Source: Amyelois transitella (lineage: Eukaryota > Arthropoda > Insecta > Lepidoptera > Pyralidae). From it: a DNA stretch of 64,000 nt. Below the pieces are notes generated by a model that was not told where the DNA came from, did not search any database, and worked only from the letters and a program-made list of their open reading frames with translations. This document shows, in pieces, positions 1-16,100 of the stretch (position 1 is its first letter; every line of letters starts with the position of its first letter). A program made the translations under genes and the position numbers. The stretch lies in NCBI RefSeq assembly GCF_032362555.1, contig NC_083505.1:6315501-6379500 (forward strand). Direction: 5' to 3'.

Positions 1-3551
<3,551 letters not shown>

Positions 3552-6469
3552 CCTATCCTTGTTCGTTAATACTAGCGCTTTGTAATAATACTTAACAAAC
3601 ATGTTAGTTAATTCTACTGTAAACCCTATTTTATTTTAAATATTGTATTTATACTTATCGCGTATAGTGTACATTCCATGAAGTATCAAGGTGTGAAGAA
3701 GTAGGGTATAATTGTGTAAATTAATTTTAATGTGCAATGTTCAGGTACATATTATTATAAGTAAAATCACAAATCGATTGTCATTGTTTTTTAATATACG
3801 AGTGCACATGAAAAGAGCGTAATGTTTTCTGGGTACAAACCTTCCCAAAGTATATAGGTACAGGTCGTCGCCCGACCTATTTAAACAAGAAGAATAAAAT
3901 TGCTACACCAGTCGTATCAGAACATATCAGTCGCCCTAAAAAATGATAATTATAGGGAATTATTTCATAAACATTTCATATTTAGTTTTTTTTTATACTT
4001 GATCGAAGCATAATCCAACTTATAAATTGTGAGTTTGTTTCTTAGTTATGTTCTTCTTTACGGGTTATCTTCTTAAAAATATCACGTAGGTAATTAAGAG
4101 TTTCGAGACTGGATGCCTTTCATCCCGGTAAAAACTATTGTTCCCATGGGATTAGCGAAAAGCCTGTTTTCTTTTGCAGATGGCACTAAGTAATATGTTG
4201 AAATACGTCGCGTTTGGGGACCGTTCCAACTCTTACAGTTTAATTACAAATATATTATTGGGGCTCAGGTCAGGTACGAAGGATGAGCCATCAATTCCAC
4301 GTTTTTCTGGTTTAAAAACGCGATCGTTCTGCCAGCGGTATGTTAGCATGCATTGTCGTCGCACTGTGGTGGTGAAAGATTATACGACGGTTTGGATTAT
4401 TTTTACGTAGCTCGTTAAAACTTTCATTAAACAAACTGTTGTCTATCAATCTGCAGTAATCGTTGTTTATTCCTGTAAAGGAATCGTATCCACGTATCCA
4501 GTTTTCGATAAAAAAAATAATTTTACGCTACGACAGCAAACAACTTTGTCGACGATCATTGTAGAGACCGACAAACTAACACGAGCCTACTTTTGTTTCT
4601 CGATCAAACGATGAGGTACCGGGATACTAACTTTTTGTCACCCAATTCTTCATCATCATACCAATGCTGATGAAGCGCAAATCTGCTAATATGTCACATA
4701 TCTATTTTACATTATTAGCTGGCGATTGATTTTATCTTGTGTTAGGTACTGCTGTATTTGGCCTACCAGTAGAATGAACTGCGATGAGAGAGAAAAAAAC
4801 TAATTGTAACGACCATATAATAAAATTATTTAATCTTAATCATTTATTCCTCGAATATGGTTACAATGTTGGTCTTAGTATTTAGGTACAGTTTCTGTGA
4901 ACACATATTCTACCTCTTAAGTCGTCGGAATTATTTACATTATACATATTTTAAATTAGCAGCATATAAGGCTCTGTCTAATTATGATCAGTTTGTCTAT
5001 ATTTCAATGTCAAATAATAATAATAATTAATTTGTCAAATTATAATATAAATTAAAAAATTAAAAATTAATTAAATTAGAAAAAGGAAAAAAAATATAAT
5101 AAGTAAAATTCATCAAATAAATAATAGTCAATAAAATACATCCAAATGTCATAAAAATAAAATATCATTGCTACATTTATTACATAATTTTATCATTTAA
5201 AAATATGCACCAAAATGGTCTTCGCTCAGCATGTATCTTCGATCAAGTATAAAAAAAACTAGAAACAGTATACAAAATGGAAGAAAGTGGTTTCCGAACA
5301 GCAATACTTAAGTAATTAGACATCTGTATATCACTTAAAAAAAAACGAAATGTCTCAAAGTCAGAGTTCAATCAAATTTGAACCTTATCTGAGTGTAATA
5401 AGGTTGAACATAAAACTTGTTTAGTTTGTTACTTTTGGTTTTGAACACAAGATATAGCAATAAATTATTATGACACTCGCTGCTACGTAGTACAAGGAAT
5501 GAGTGGAGTTACCTTTGTTAATTTTGAAAATATTTTATCTGGGTGGATACTATATAAAAATGTCTTCGTAAAAACTAGGCAATAGTTATAGATATTGTTT
5601 AGGTTGACTTCAACATCTTGCTAAGAAATGACCATAGCACTATATTAAAAAGAGAAAATAAATGACTCTTTCTTTCTCAATTATGTTGTTTTATATAGTT
5701 GGGGGTTGGTGTTTTAAACTGCATTTTAAGTTTGTATGTATACATTATATACATTGGAAGTTAAAAGCTTGTAAAAAAGAATTAATAAATAAAAAACAAC
5801 AGCGTCTCTATTAATTTTAGAAGAGTCATCGTCTAATATATATAATATAAATGATGCTGAAAAACAATTGTAAGTTCGACTAGTGTCTATTCAATTTCAA
5901 GGGTTATAATCTTGCCGAATGTCATAAATATGAACTAAAATAATGTTTAAAAGGTTTTTTGGCTAAAATATAGTTAGTTGGAGAGCTAGTGAACCCTCCG
6001 AGTAACGGTCTTCCTGTAAAGCTAGAAATTTGTAGAGTGAGGATTCATAGCACACCAAGGCCAAAAATCATGACTTGGCAGGCATCCGCCCTGCACGAAA
6101 TCAGCCCTTTTAATTCTTAAAATGTAAAATATATAAGATATAAAAATCTTACTGCTGTAAGCTTCAAAATTTAATATCATTTATTTTATTTATTGATAAT
6201 TATAAAAAAAAAATTGACAGGTGATTAGAGTAAGCAAAAGTACCGACTAAAAGCATCGAGAACTGCACAGTTTAGGAAGTAAAATAAACTTTCTTCTGTA
6301 AAGTTAAAATTTAAGTATGTGTTTCAGTATATCATTTGGAAGAAATGTGTACAAGGACAGGCGGTTCTGAACAGCATAAGAACTTGACAGACGAGGGTAA
6401 AGATGCTAAGAGCGTGCGAGTAAGAGGCGTAACGTAAGTGCATGTAGTGCCAGTGAGACCATTTATCTA
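3552..6469. other. Rab14 3' UTR and AT-rich intergenic DNA
   Basis: The Rab14 3' UTR begins here. An AATAAA at 3893-3898 is a reasonable polyadenylation signal about 340 bases after the stop. Beyond that the DNA is very AT-rich, especially 4980-5200, and holds only short chance reading frames. No RNA gene or repeat structure was recognised with confidence. Confidence 0.5.
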
Positions 6470-6830
6470 ATAAAAAGAGTCGTATACCTGCTTTCGTTCA
6501 AGATAGATCCCGCCACAAGTACGCGGCCCCGGCGTGGTACGCGTACTGCTCTGAGACCAACAAGAAGAGACTCAGAGCCCAAAAGAACCAAAGTATCAAA
6601 GCCGTCGGGGCCCGCGTTACGTGAGGAACTCGACGATCGTAAGGGACCTGAAGTGGGAGAACCTGGTCGCATTCGTGGCCCGGCTAGCCACGAAGATGTT
6701 CGAGAGGGTGGACGCGTCATCCTACAGCCACCTGCGCGGCATCGCACCCGGTCAAACCCTCACCTCGCTGCCTTGCGGCAGTCGTCGTCGCGCAGTGACA
6801 ATGTCGCCGCCGATGGGAATTCCCAGAAAC
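6470..6830 (+). pseudogene. Jockey-type LINE reverse-transcriptase C-terminal fragment (frameshifted)
   Basis: A sharply GC-rich island in AT-rich DNA. One frame reads YAAPAWYAY and continues through a lysine/arginine-rich stretch to a stop near 6618. The next frame continues with YVRNSTIVRDLKWENL, then FERVDASSYSHLRGIAP. These are characteristic of the region after the reverse-transcriptase domain in Jockey-clade non-LTR retrotransposons. The switch of frame near 6610 and the absence of the catalytic core make it a dead 5'-truncated copy. Family assignment rests on recalled motif similarity. Confidence 0.7.
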
Positions 6831-6890
6831 TTACTTACCTTAATAAATGACATTCCATATTCCTTCAACGTTCTGGACATGTGATTTTTA

Positions 6891-6957
6891 CAATTTTTCA
6901 CTGAGCACTGCGGCATGTTTCAAGTGTAAACATGCCGCAGTGCTCAGTGAAAAATTG
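6891..6957. repeat. Perfect 30-bp inverted repeat, 7-nt loop
   Basis: Arms 6891-6920 and 6928-6957 are exact reverse complements separated by seven bases (6921-6927). The stem includes the GC-rich word CTGAGCACTGCGGCATG, unusual for this AT-rich region. It lies just downstream of the Jockey-like fragment. Confidence 0.9.
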
Positions 6958-7229
6958 ACGAAACGGACGAATGCTACTGAATGAAAAGACAACCCAACAC
7001 GTCGAGTGGGCGATCATTTGGTGAGGACACTTTTCTGTTATGGATTGTGTATCTAGTTTTTTTATACTTAATCTAAGATCGTGGCTAGGCCATGACGCTG
7101 GTTTTTTGCGATAAGGTACTGTGGCGACATCTCATAGCCACAAGTCACAAAAACTAAATCACGCGACGCTATCATTCAAAAACAGCGAATTCTAAATTGC
7201 GCATGTAAAGATTTCACTAATTGGAGCAA

Positions 7230-8048
7230 TATATGTCACCGGAAAATAACAAGACTCGTATGTTGATCAATTTTCTAGGTAATTAATCAACTCTCGGAAA
7301 ATAAAATAAATGGCAGTTGAAATGTATTATTTAACGTATGTATTTTAGTAAATTGATAAATTTACTGTTGTGGGCGAGGCTTACGTTGATTGGTTGAACG
7401 AATCACGTCAATGTTTAGAACTCGGAAATTGTAATTTTCATACAGAGTCTCTACCCAAACCGGCAATTTGTATGAAAACGTCGAAAAAAAATAAGATTTC
7501 AGCTTTGGTGTCATAGGAAAAGTGGTTCATCTTGACCGTCTCGAATGGTGGTTTGAGGGTAATTGATGTTTTAAAAATAACTCTGTTTAATATACATTTA
7601 CTTTCACATCTCTATCTCCAAAGTATCAATATTAAATTACTATTAAAGTAACATATCTGAGTGTTACATACATACATACAAAAAATCACGCCTCTTTATT
7701 TAATATCTGAGTGTTTATTCATAGAATCGACGGCATAGTTATAAAACTATGTAACCAACATAACACACACAACTATATAACCAATCAGAGAATTGTGTCC
7801 TAAGTTACGGGTAATAATGCACCGTTAAATAGAACACTGACCAACGATTGGCTCATTTGTAGATGATTTTACTTATGTCAAAATCGTAAATTATTAAATT
7901 GCTGCCAGGGACCGTAAGTTGACCAATTAGCTAAAATTCATTGCGTTAAATAATACATTTCAAATACCGTTTGTTATATTTCGAAAGTTGATCAACTACC
8001 AAGAAAATTGATGAATTAACGATTCTTGCTATTTTCCGGTGACATATA
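7230..8048. mobile_element. Long-TIR non-autonomous DNA element (about 820 bp)
   Basis: The left end, 7230 to about 7303, is matched in inverted orientation by about 7977-8048. The arms begin TATATGTCACCGGAAAATA and are imperfect over about 70 bp. The interior has no transposase. It includes several ATTGG/CCAAT boxes and a stretch with a CATACATACATAC run. No clear target duplication beyond AT-rich bases was seen, so the superfamily is unassigned. Confidence 0.7.
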
Positions 8049-8455
8049 CAACAATATCGTCGGTGTCGGGGTTCCCAGGCATAACACCTAGACTGGCGGA
8101 AGATCTTCCCTTTGGTGGCTGACGAGCCGTACTATCGCTACCTACACCACCACCATTAAAAATAAAAACTTATAGTAAACAGTGTGGAGTGCTCGAAACT
8201 TAGAATACCAGCGACAAATAGTCGTTTTACTTGGTGTTTCAAGTTGATAAATAGAAACAAGCTAGGCAAAACATCGTTCTTTGAGATAAATTCGACTAAA
8301 GTTATGAAAAATTATCATAAAAAATTTTCGCGTGTGCTTCAATTTCCTCACCGATATTACAAATTCAAATGTAAATTACACTATTGTTTTTTAATTTTTA
8401 AAATGGAATTTTGTTATTAATAATATTGTAGTCCTCGTCAATAGTATCGTTAGGA

Positions 8456-8640
8456 AACCTGCACATTCAGGTCTGTGTAACCATGATCGATCCAATAAGA
8501 GTTAGGTCAGATGTGAGTCGCTTCGTGTAAAAATTTAATTCACCCAATCCAGGATCAAAGGTATGCCTGCTCCGGGCTCCTCTCCGGAGTGGTGAAGATG
8601 TAATCAGAATTAAAGCCTCCGAAATCAAGCTAAGATCATA
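8456..8640 (-). repeat. Dispersed repeat of the 14.7-kb family, reversed copy
   Basis: The reverse complement of this segment resembles 14752-14985. It shares the words for CCGGAG-type GAGGAGCCC, CATGGATCCTGGATTGG and the CGATCATGGTTACAC block. It appears to be an interspersed element of SINE-like size. The reading frame over it is a by-product of the repeat. Confidence 0.55.
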
Positions 8641-9974
8641 ATAATTCTTGGCCGTTACGTTTGGTTGACACGAAATGAAAAATAACAACGTAATAATTAT
8701 GTTAAACATTTAATCAAAACAACAATTGGATTGGGGTAAAAATATATGCCCGTAACTACATATAATACTTTTAATTAATGGGTGTTTTGTCATAGCTACG
8801 GATGAAGAAAAATGTACATGAATTTAATTTAGACAATGCAGCAAGTTGATTCGTAAAACATTCTTATAAAATATTGAATTTGAAGCTTTTTATGTCATAA
8901 ATAAAATATAAAATACATCAAAATTTGTTTTCCCGGAAAAGCCTGTTGGCAACACATTACACAACATAAATATAATTTAAAGAATATATCTTTTTATGTG
9001 TACAAATTCAATATCATCCAGCTAAACCTTCCGTCTTGTAACCGTTAGCTCTGTCTACCCTATAAGGGATAAATATATGACAGATATGTATGTAAACATT
9101 AATGCAGATAAAATAACCTTAGCTGAATGTAACAGGACTCTTAAATTATTAACTTTTATCAAATTCTATTACATTACAAATAAGTAAATTTCAACAATAT
9201 GTTCAATAGAAAACATTTAAATACCTAACATATTCAATAGAAAATACATAATAGAAGTATGGAACGCTTACCGATATTATTATCACTGCAGCTTAAAAAA
9301 AGTACTTAAACGCGAATATCATTGCTATGCTAGTAAACCTTATAGGATCTTCTGTAACTGACTGATGATAAAATACAGTTCAAATCGATGGCTTTTGAAT
9401 AACTATAATATAATAATAAATTCTAGAGACTTGAAGTTTAACATGTAGATTCTATGTGGGTTTGTGGGCTAGAGGTGAACTAAGAGAGTATTTACAGAAA
9501 CGCCTGGGATTGTTTTTATTTTCTCGGGCGGAGCCGCAGATGTATACTACCAGTATTATACAATGGGACATTACATAATGTACTCATTCGCCACTAGGTA
9601 CTTAACCAGCGCGAGAATTAAATCGTACCTCTCTACATTAGGTACATAGTGTAAATGCTTTTCTTTTCAGTATTAATGACGCCTTTATAATGATACGATT
9701 TCAGTCTAACTTTCCCTATAGTAATAATCTCCAATACCCTTGGCATAAAATCTATTCCCAAGCTACCCAAAAATGTTACAATCACACAGAACCAGCTCAG
9801 ATTTACCGCGTGAGGGCGCGTTTTTCATTGCTTTGTGGTTATCCTTTTTTTATAAAATACTTTTCAACATAACTTACTTAAAAAATCCCAGGGTCCAAAC
9901 CCGGGAGTTGGAAACATGCACACTAGTTCTAGTTAAAAAAATGTTAAGGGTGGACAACCTTTATCACTAAGGGG
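8641..9974. other. AT-rich intergenic DNA, nothing recognised
   Basis: No gene, RNA or ordered repeat was recognised. Short frames in this stretch lack codon structure or homology. Confidence 0.4.
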
Positions 9975-10100
9975 TATGAATAATAGATGTTGGCCGATTT
10001 TCAGACCTACTCAATATGCTCACAAAATTTCATGAGAATGGGTTGAGCCGTTTCGGAGGAGTACGGGAACGAACATTGTGACAATTTTATATATAAGATT
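9975..10100 (+). repeat. Interspersed repeat forming the acetyltransferase 3' end
   Basis: The block with GTTGAGCCGTTTCGGAGGAG and GAACGAACATTGTGAC has the style of widespread lepidopteran elements. It ends 18 bases before the stop codon of the minus-strand carnitine acetyltransferase gene, so the transcript's 3' UTR probably starts directly in this repeat. Confidence 0.5.
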
Positions 10101-10117
10101 ATCTCATGTCCTTTAAT

Positions 10118-13100
10118 TTATAATTTAGATTGGGTATTTTGAAGTAATACATCCTGCATATCTTGAAGCGATTGCTCTAACGCCGCTCTATATTTGCTAC
10201 ACGCCGTGTCCGGATTGTCGACAAATGCAGATGTTGCGAAGTTGACGTCGTTGTCGCGGGGGTTGTAGCATGTGGCGTATCCGTTAGCCACGAGAGGGCC
10301 GTAACACATGAATCCGTCGCATTTGCAGGCAACCTGGAATAATTATATGTACGAATATGAACAAAAGTCTACCTATTGGATTGGCACACATTCATCCAGT
10401 GCAAGCGTCCATACTGTTCTGGTAGCGAAGAAAAAATATACTATGTTCCATCTGCTTCTCTTAACGTGCAGATTGTTAAAGTCAATCAAGGGAAAGGCTG
10501 ATAAACTTGAGATTTTTCTTTTAGGCGATGGGTTATTTATATCATATGACTTTGTATCTCTACATCAAAGTTCCACCGCTTTCGGGTACGCTATAGTGCC
10601 CTAAGTCATTAAAATAATTGAAAATAATACCTACTATACAACACGTCGTAGTTAAGTGATTAGTAGGTAGGTTTTGTACCTAACCTACCTGCATCAATAT
10701 CTGGAGCCCGCGACGCCAAAAATAAGGTATATTGTGTGAAATTTAACAGTCATTCACATATAAAAGTAATACGTTGATGTCTGTACTGATTTTTACTAGT
10801 CACATACATACATACCTATCATCACGTCTATATTCCTTGCGGGGTAGACAGAGCCAACAGTCTTGGAATGACTGAAAGGCCACGTTCAGCTGTTTGGCTT
10901 AATGATAGTGAGATATTCTATTTACTAGTCACCGAGAAAGATATATGCGTATTATGGTCATTTCTTCTTCTTGGGAGTTAATGCCTTTGCCATATACACC
11001 ACTTTTACATATTTACTGCAGAGCTTATTCTGTTTATTTTTTAGTTGTTCCCTGGAATATCTTCCAAAATGAACAGACAATTTTTATTAAACCAATTGGG
11101 CACTTCTCTTTTGAATGTTAATTTTTTAAATCCTATATTTTTACCGTATCGGAGATATGCGGTTACATTAAAATAAAATGAAAAACAGTCGAATTAAGAA
11201 CCTCTCCCTTTCTTGAAGTCAGTAAAATAATGCTTTATGTAAGATCCTCAGTTCATTATGAATAAAATATGTTTTAGAGTAGACTAGTATTTAATGTCTT
11301 ACTTGGCTTGTCGAAATTCTCATGTGGGCACTCTTGGTAAATCCTGCATCCGTATACAATTGAGGTATTTCGATGTTATTTTCTTTAGCAATCAATTTTA
11401 ATCCTAGAAGATGTCTGTCAATACCAAGACCTTGAAGGGCCTGAAAGAAAATTAAATACCTACTTGAAATAATAATTCAAAACAAAACATTGAAAGCAAA
11501 AGCACAATTAAAATCATACTAAGACTTTAATTTCATATACTACTAGCCCGCGACTTCGTTCGTTCTAAAAGTTTACTGTCAATTTTTCATCCCCTCTTTT
11601 AATCCTTTCTCTCCCTTTTTTCGCAATAAAACCTGTATCGACATCAGTTTCAGTTAATTGTTTAAGCGCGAAAGCGAAACAGACAGACAGCGACAATAAA
11701 TGGCTATCTATTTCATTGTGCAAAAATACCTGAACTGTGTAATCCTTATGGGCCTTTATAGCTCTTTGAAGTGCGGCAACTTTTTCTTTAGGCGTGCTCT
11801 GAGAATTTAACATTGTTTTCGCAAAATCTACCGACTCGATTGAGCAAGAGCGAATAGTCTCAGTGCGACCGCCGATATACATCCTAGTAGCAGCTGACTC
11901 GTAATGCGCACCCGGAGTCTTATATAACCTTTTACAAAGAAAATCCGTGTTATGATTTAATCGTCTCTTCCGCATTATTTTAAGTATAATCGAAAAAAAA
12001 ATAATTTATCTCATTTGCAAGTGTAGAAAAAGCCAATCGGGCACGTTTATTACCTGTAGAATGCGTACTGCATAGCCATTTGCAAATAACTATCAGGGCT
12101 GAGCTTTTGAGTCTTGATAAAGTTTTTACCGTATTTATCATAAGTAAAACAATTCAACTCAAGGTTATGAACCAACCTGAAACAATTAAAATTTTGATTA
12201 TAACTCATTCATTCATGCATTAACATAATCACGTCTATATCCCCTGCAAGGTGGGCAGAGCCAGCAATCTTGAAAGACTTTAAAATTTAAATAGTGACAG
12301 GTTGCTAGCTTATCGCCTAAAAGAAGAATTCCAAGTTTCTATCACTTTGTCGCCTTTTACGGCATCTATGGGAAAGAGATGGAGTTGTCCCATTATTTTT
12401 TATATTGGTGCCAGGAATCACACGGCAGTCTTGCGCACGCGCCTTTCCACCATCTTAGCCATAGCTGTCGTAAAAGCGACTAAGGGAGATGCTTATAAAT
12501 GTATCTACACTATATCTGGTAGTCGAGCAGCACTTGCTGTATTCAAATCCAGCAGAATTATTTCCTGGCTGGTTTTGGACTGTGAGACTTCTCTAAATGG
12601 ATTGGGGGGAAGCAAAAGGGTGAGACTTGTTTGGGTGCTGAAATGAGTGTGCTGACAGGTTGGCTAGGGAGGGATCACACCTGGTTAAGGGGCAAAGTGA
12701 CAGGTCACGATTACCAGATAGCCGAGTTGACCTCCCGAATGATTTCTCGATTGAAAATAGTTTAACATAAATCAATCATACTTACTTGTCCAAATTTTCT
12801 TTAGCTACTTTTATCATTTTAGATACATCTTCATTCACTTGGAATTTAAGCTGCACTGGCTCTTTAGGACTTGCAGATGCATGCGGCGATTTCTTTTCTT
12901 GATCGCTTTAAGAGGAATAAACTCACATTAATAAATACATAGACACAATATTAGCAACAAACTTTTTACAGAAAATAATATCATACATATAATTTATAAT
13001 GTAATCCGTTAGTACAGCTATCGGTTGTCCTTCAGCAGGAGAATGTTCATACGTAAGGCCGGTCACACCGTCAGCGCCGACAATAAACTGAAAATATATT

Positions 13101-16100
13101 TTGAATTAAAATAACTGAAATATGTTTGATTAATTGATTTTAAAGAATCGTTAAACCTATACTTTTAAACGAGAAATATTTGTATATACATTGGAACCCG
13201 TTTAATACGACCACGCTTAATACGATTTCTCGCATAATACGCCATTTTGTATCAGTCCCTGCAACTTGAGACATGTTTTCATACATTCTTTAACGCTTAA
13301 TAGGTACGATTCCTCATCCTAACGGCCAACACATATAACCTCTGCGGCAGCGGCCTAAGCCTGAAACCATTCAAAATTGTTTCAAGACAGCAGATTTCAG
13401 AAATAACGAGGTTGACGTCTTGTTGGAAGAAGAACCCGTAATACTGCAGGGTTTTCCTGTTTATTCTTCCATTGATGATAATGTGGCATCGTACACAATT
13501 CAATCAATTGAAGATCTTATTGAGAATGTGAATAACACACAAGAAAAGGCTGAAAGTGATAATGATCAAGAAGAGAGAAGTTAAATTACGTTGAAAATCT
13601 TGTAATTGCTAATGCCTCATAATGTTTTTGTCAAACTAAAATAAGTGATTATTTCAAATAACGTGATAGATACACGGCATTTTATAAAATAATATTAATC
13701 CATACGTTTATAGTAGGTCCGTCTTTTATTTCCCTATATCGCAAATAATACGCTTTCCCGCTTAAGACGCGTTTTTGGTTGAGTCCCTGTGAAATCGTCT
13801 TAAACGGGTTTTACTGTATCTAAACGCGTTTTCGAAAACTATTCTAATGACTTCGTTGTAATTTGAAATATACTCCTAATATAATAATAAAAAATCGATC
13901 TTCCTGGTGATGTATAATAAGGATAAATGGTTTTTCTGACGTCTCAATAAAATACCGACCTTATTACAAGTGCATTAAACTTAAAATTAAAAATAAACTG
14001 TTTCCTGCTATCTTGCTGTAATAGCGGACAGTTCACACACAGTTCGTGGCGCGTTCTAATAGGATGGATAGGCTCAACCGCTCAAATATTTCACTCAATT
14101 TTTTAAGGCTTTTGTGCAGGTTCATGCGCTGCGGTGTAACATAAAAATGGTATTATTGTAGCTTTGTGAAGACAATCTACTAGTGCAAAACAAGTTACTT
14201 ACTTGTACTGTCTTGTCAAACCACCGATTACCGCCATTGCTTTTAGATCCTCCGCCATGAATTGTTTGCGCCGCAGCGACATTTTGTTTTTGGTCTTTGT
14301 TTTGATGATTCCAGAAGCCAACTGGTTCGTCTAGGCACAATACAGCTATACTTTTTTCCACATCAGCCAGGGAGTCTTTATTCACTTTTTCTGAAATATT
14401 CTTATGAAGTTTTATAAATTTACAAGAAGGATCCTTAGTTTTTAGCCATCCCCTTATTCGCCTCTTAGACAGGAATGGCTAAGACATACATTGGTCTTAT
14501 CCTGTTCTTAAGTGTAGGGAACCACACGACATAAAAAATATGGCATAAAAATTAATCATCGCGTTCTATATTTGAATCACCGCATAAATTAAGCATAAAA
14601 CCTTAGCAATATTCCGTGTCACTTGATGTGTCATTATCTCAAATGTTAAACGAATATTGATTTATATAATTTAAAAAAAAAACAAACAATTTTACGTTTA
14701 AAATTGTGTATGTGTAAATATTTTTCAGACAGACTATAACTTGTATGATTCATCTTCCTCCAGGCTTTAGTCCCGGTTGCATCCTCACTAGAGAGGAGCC
14801 CATGGTAGGCCTTTGATCATGGATCCTGGATTGGGAGAGTCAAGTTTTTGCGAAGCGACTCCCGTCTGACCTCCGCAACCTTTTCAGGGGAATCGAACCT
14901 GTATTGGATCGATCATGGTTACACATCCAGTTGCGTGAATGTGTAGGTTTCCTCATGATGTTTTCCCTCACCGTAAAGCACTATAAATTGTAAGATTGTC
15001 TGTATTATTTTCATAAGATGTGTTAAACTACCTTCATTGATCATTATAAAAAATTTGACGAAACAAAGCTTTGATATCGCTCCTAATTGTGTTATCAGTC
15101 TGTGAATCCTCGTTGATTAGTTTCAAGGTACTAGACAGACTGACAAAAATTTAATTATTTTTTTTTGTTTTTGTTACTCTTTTCTAAAAAAACTTGATAG
15201 AAGACGTGATATGAGCTTTTTGAAATAATATTTAATGTAGTTACAGACACTCGAATTTTACTGCTTAACGATGAAATACTAATGGTGTATACCATTATTA
15301 TTTCATCTTTTTCAATGGTGGCCTTATAAATAAACACTTTTTTATTATATCATTGTATTCATAACTTAAAATTCCTCGTAATACTAAAACTGTACATTTT
15401 CGTATTACTATTAGTTTTTATTCTCTGTTGCTCTACATGATTGACGCCAGTTCTTAGTATTTGTACGCCGTCAATGGAGATGACGGCTGATCAGATAATT
15501 TATAGGTATAAGTTCAAAGTAAATCTCGTATTTTATTACAAAACTAGGAAATTGTAATGATAAGGGGTAGGTACAAACCAGCATAATTCACAATTTTCAT
15601 GCACAGATTTGATATCCGTGCTCGGACGGGAATTTTCGTCAAAATACACCAATACCTCCTCAAAGATAAATTCTTTGAAATCAACTTGCATTGTCAATGA
15701 CACTTGACATAATAATAAAAAAAAGAATTTGTTGCTATACAACAGTGTGTGTAGAAAACATACACACGGCTCATTTACCTTTTGAAAGCAGCCTGTAAGC
15801 TTCCGCCCAGGTATCTCTATTTTCTGATGTCAGTATACCAACTGCAACATCTGTGGATTCCTTTGACAATTCTATGATCTTTTGCAACTGCTGCACGATT
15901 TGTTCCTCACTCAAGATCACTTTATCATTTCCCCAGAGATCTAAACGAAAAATCTGGAACAACAATTATTTTATTTTAATATAAGCCAATTAGATACTCA
16001 ATTTACTGCAAATTATAAACTGAAACAAGATTTTTGTTTTAAAATATAAACCTTGATAATAAGTACATCCAAATAGTGAGATTTTCCATTACGAGGTTCT

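Noticed and set aside
6463-6747. 94-codon minus-strand frame
   Set aside because: It is the antisense of the GC-rich Jockey-like fragment, whose plus-strand frames have recognisable LINE motifs.
8184-8420. 78-codon plus-strand frame
   Set aside because: Low-complexity lysine/phenylalanine composition expected from AT-rich DNA; no homology.
11565-11975. 136-codon minus-strand frame as a separate gene
   Set aside because: Only 11730-11928 is the acetyltransferase exon (GGRTETIRS); the rest reads through the donor into a Helitron-like fragment and upstream intron.
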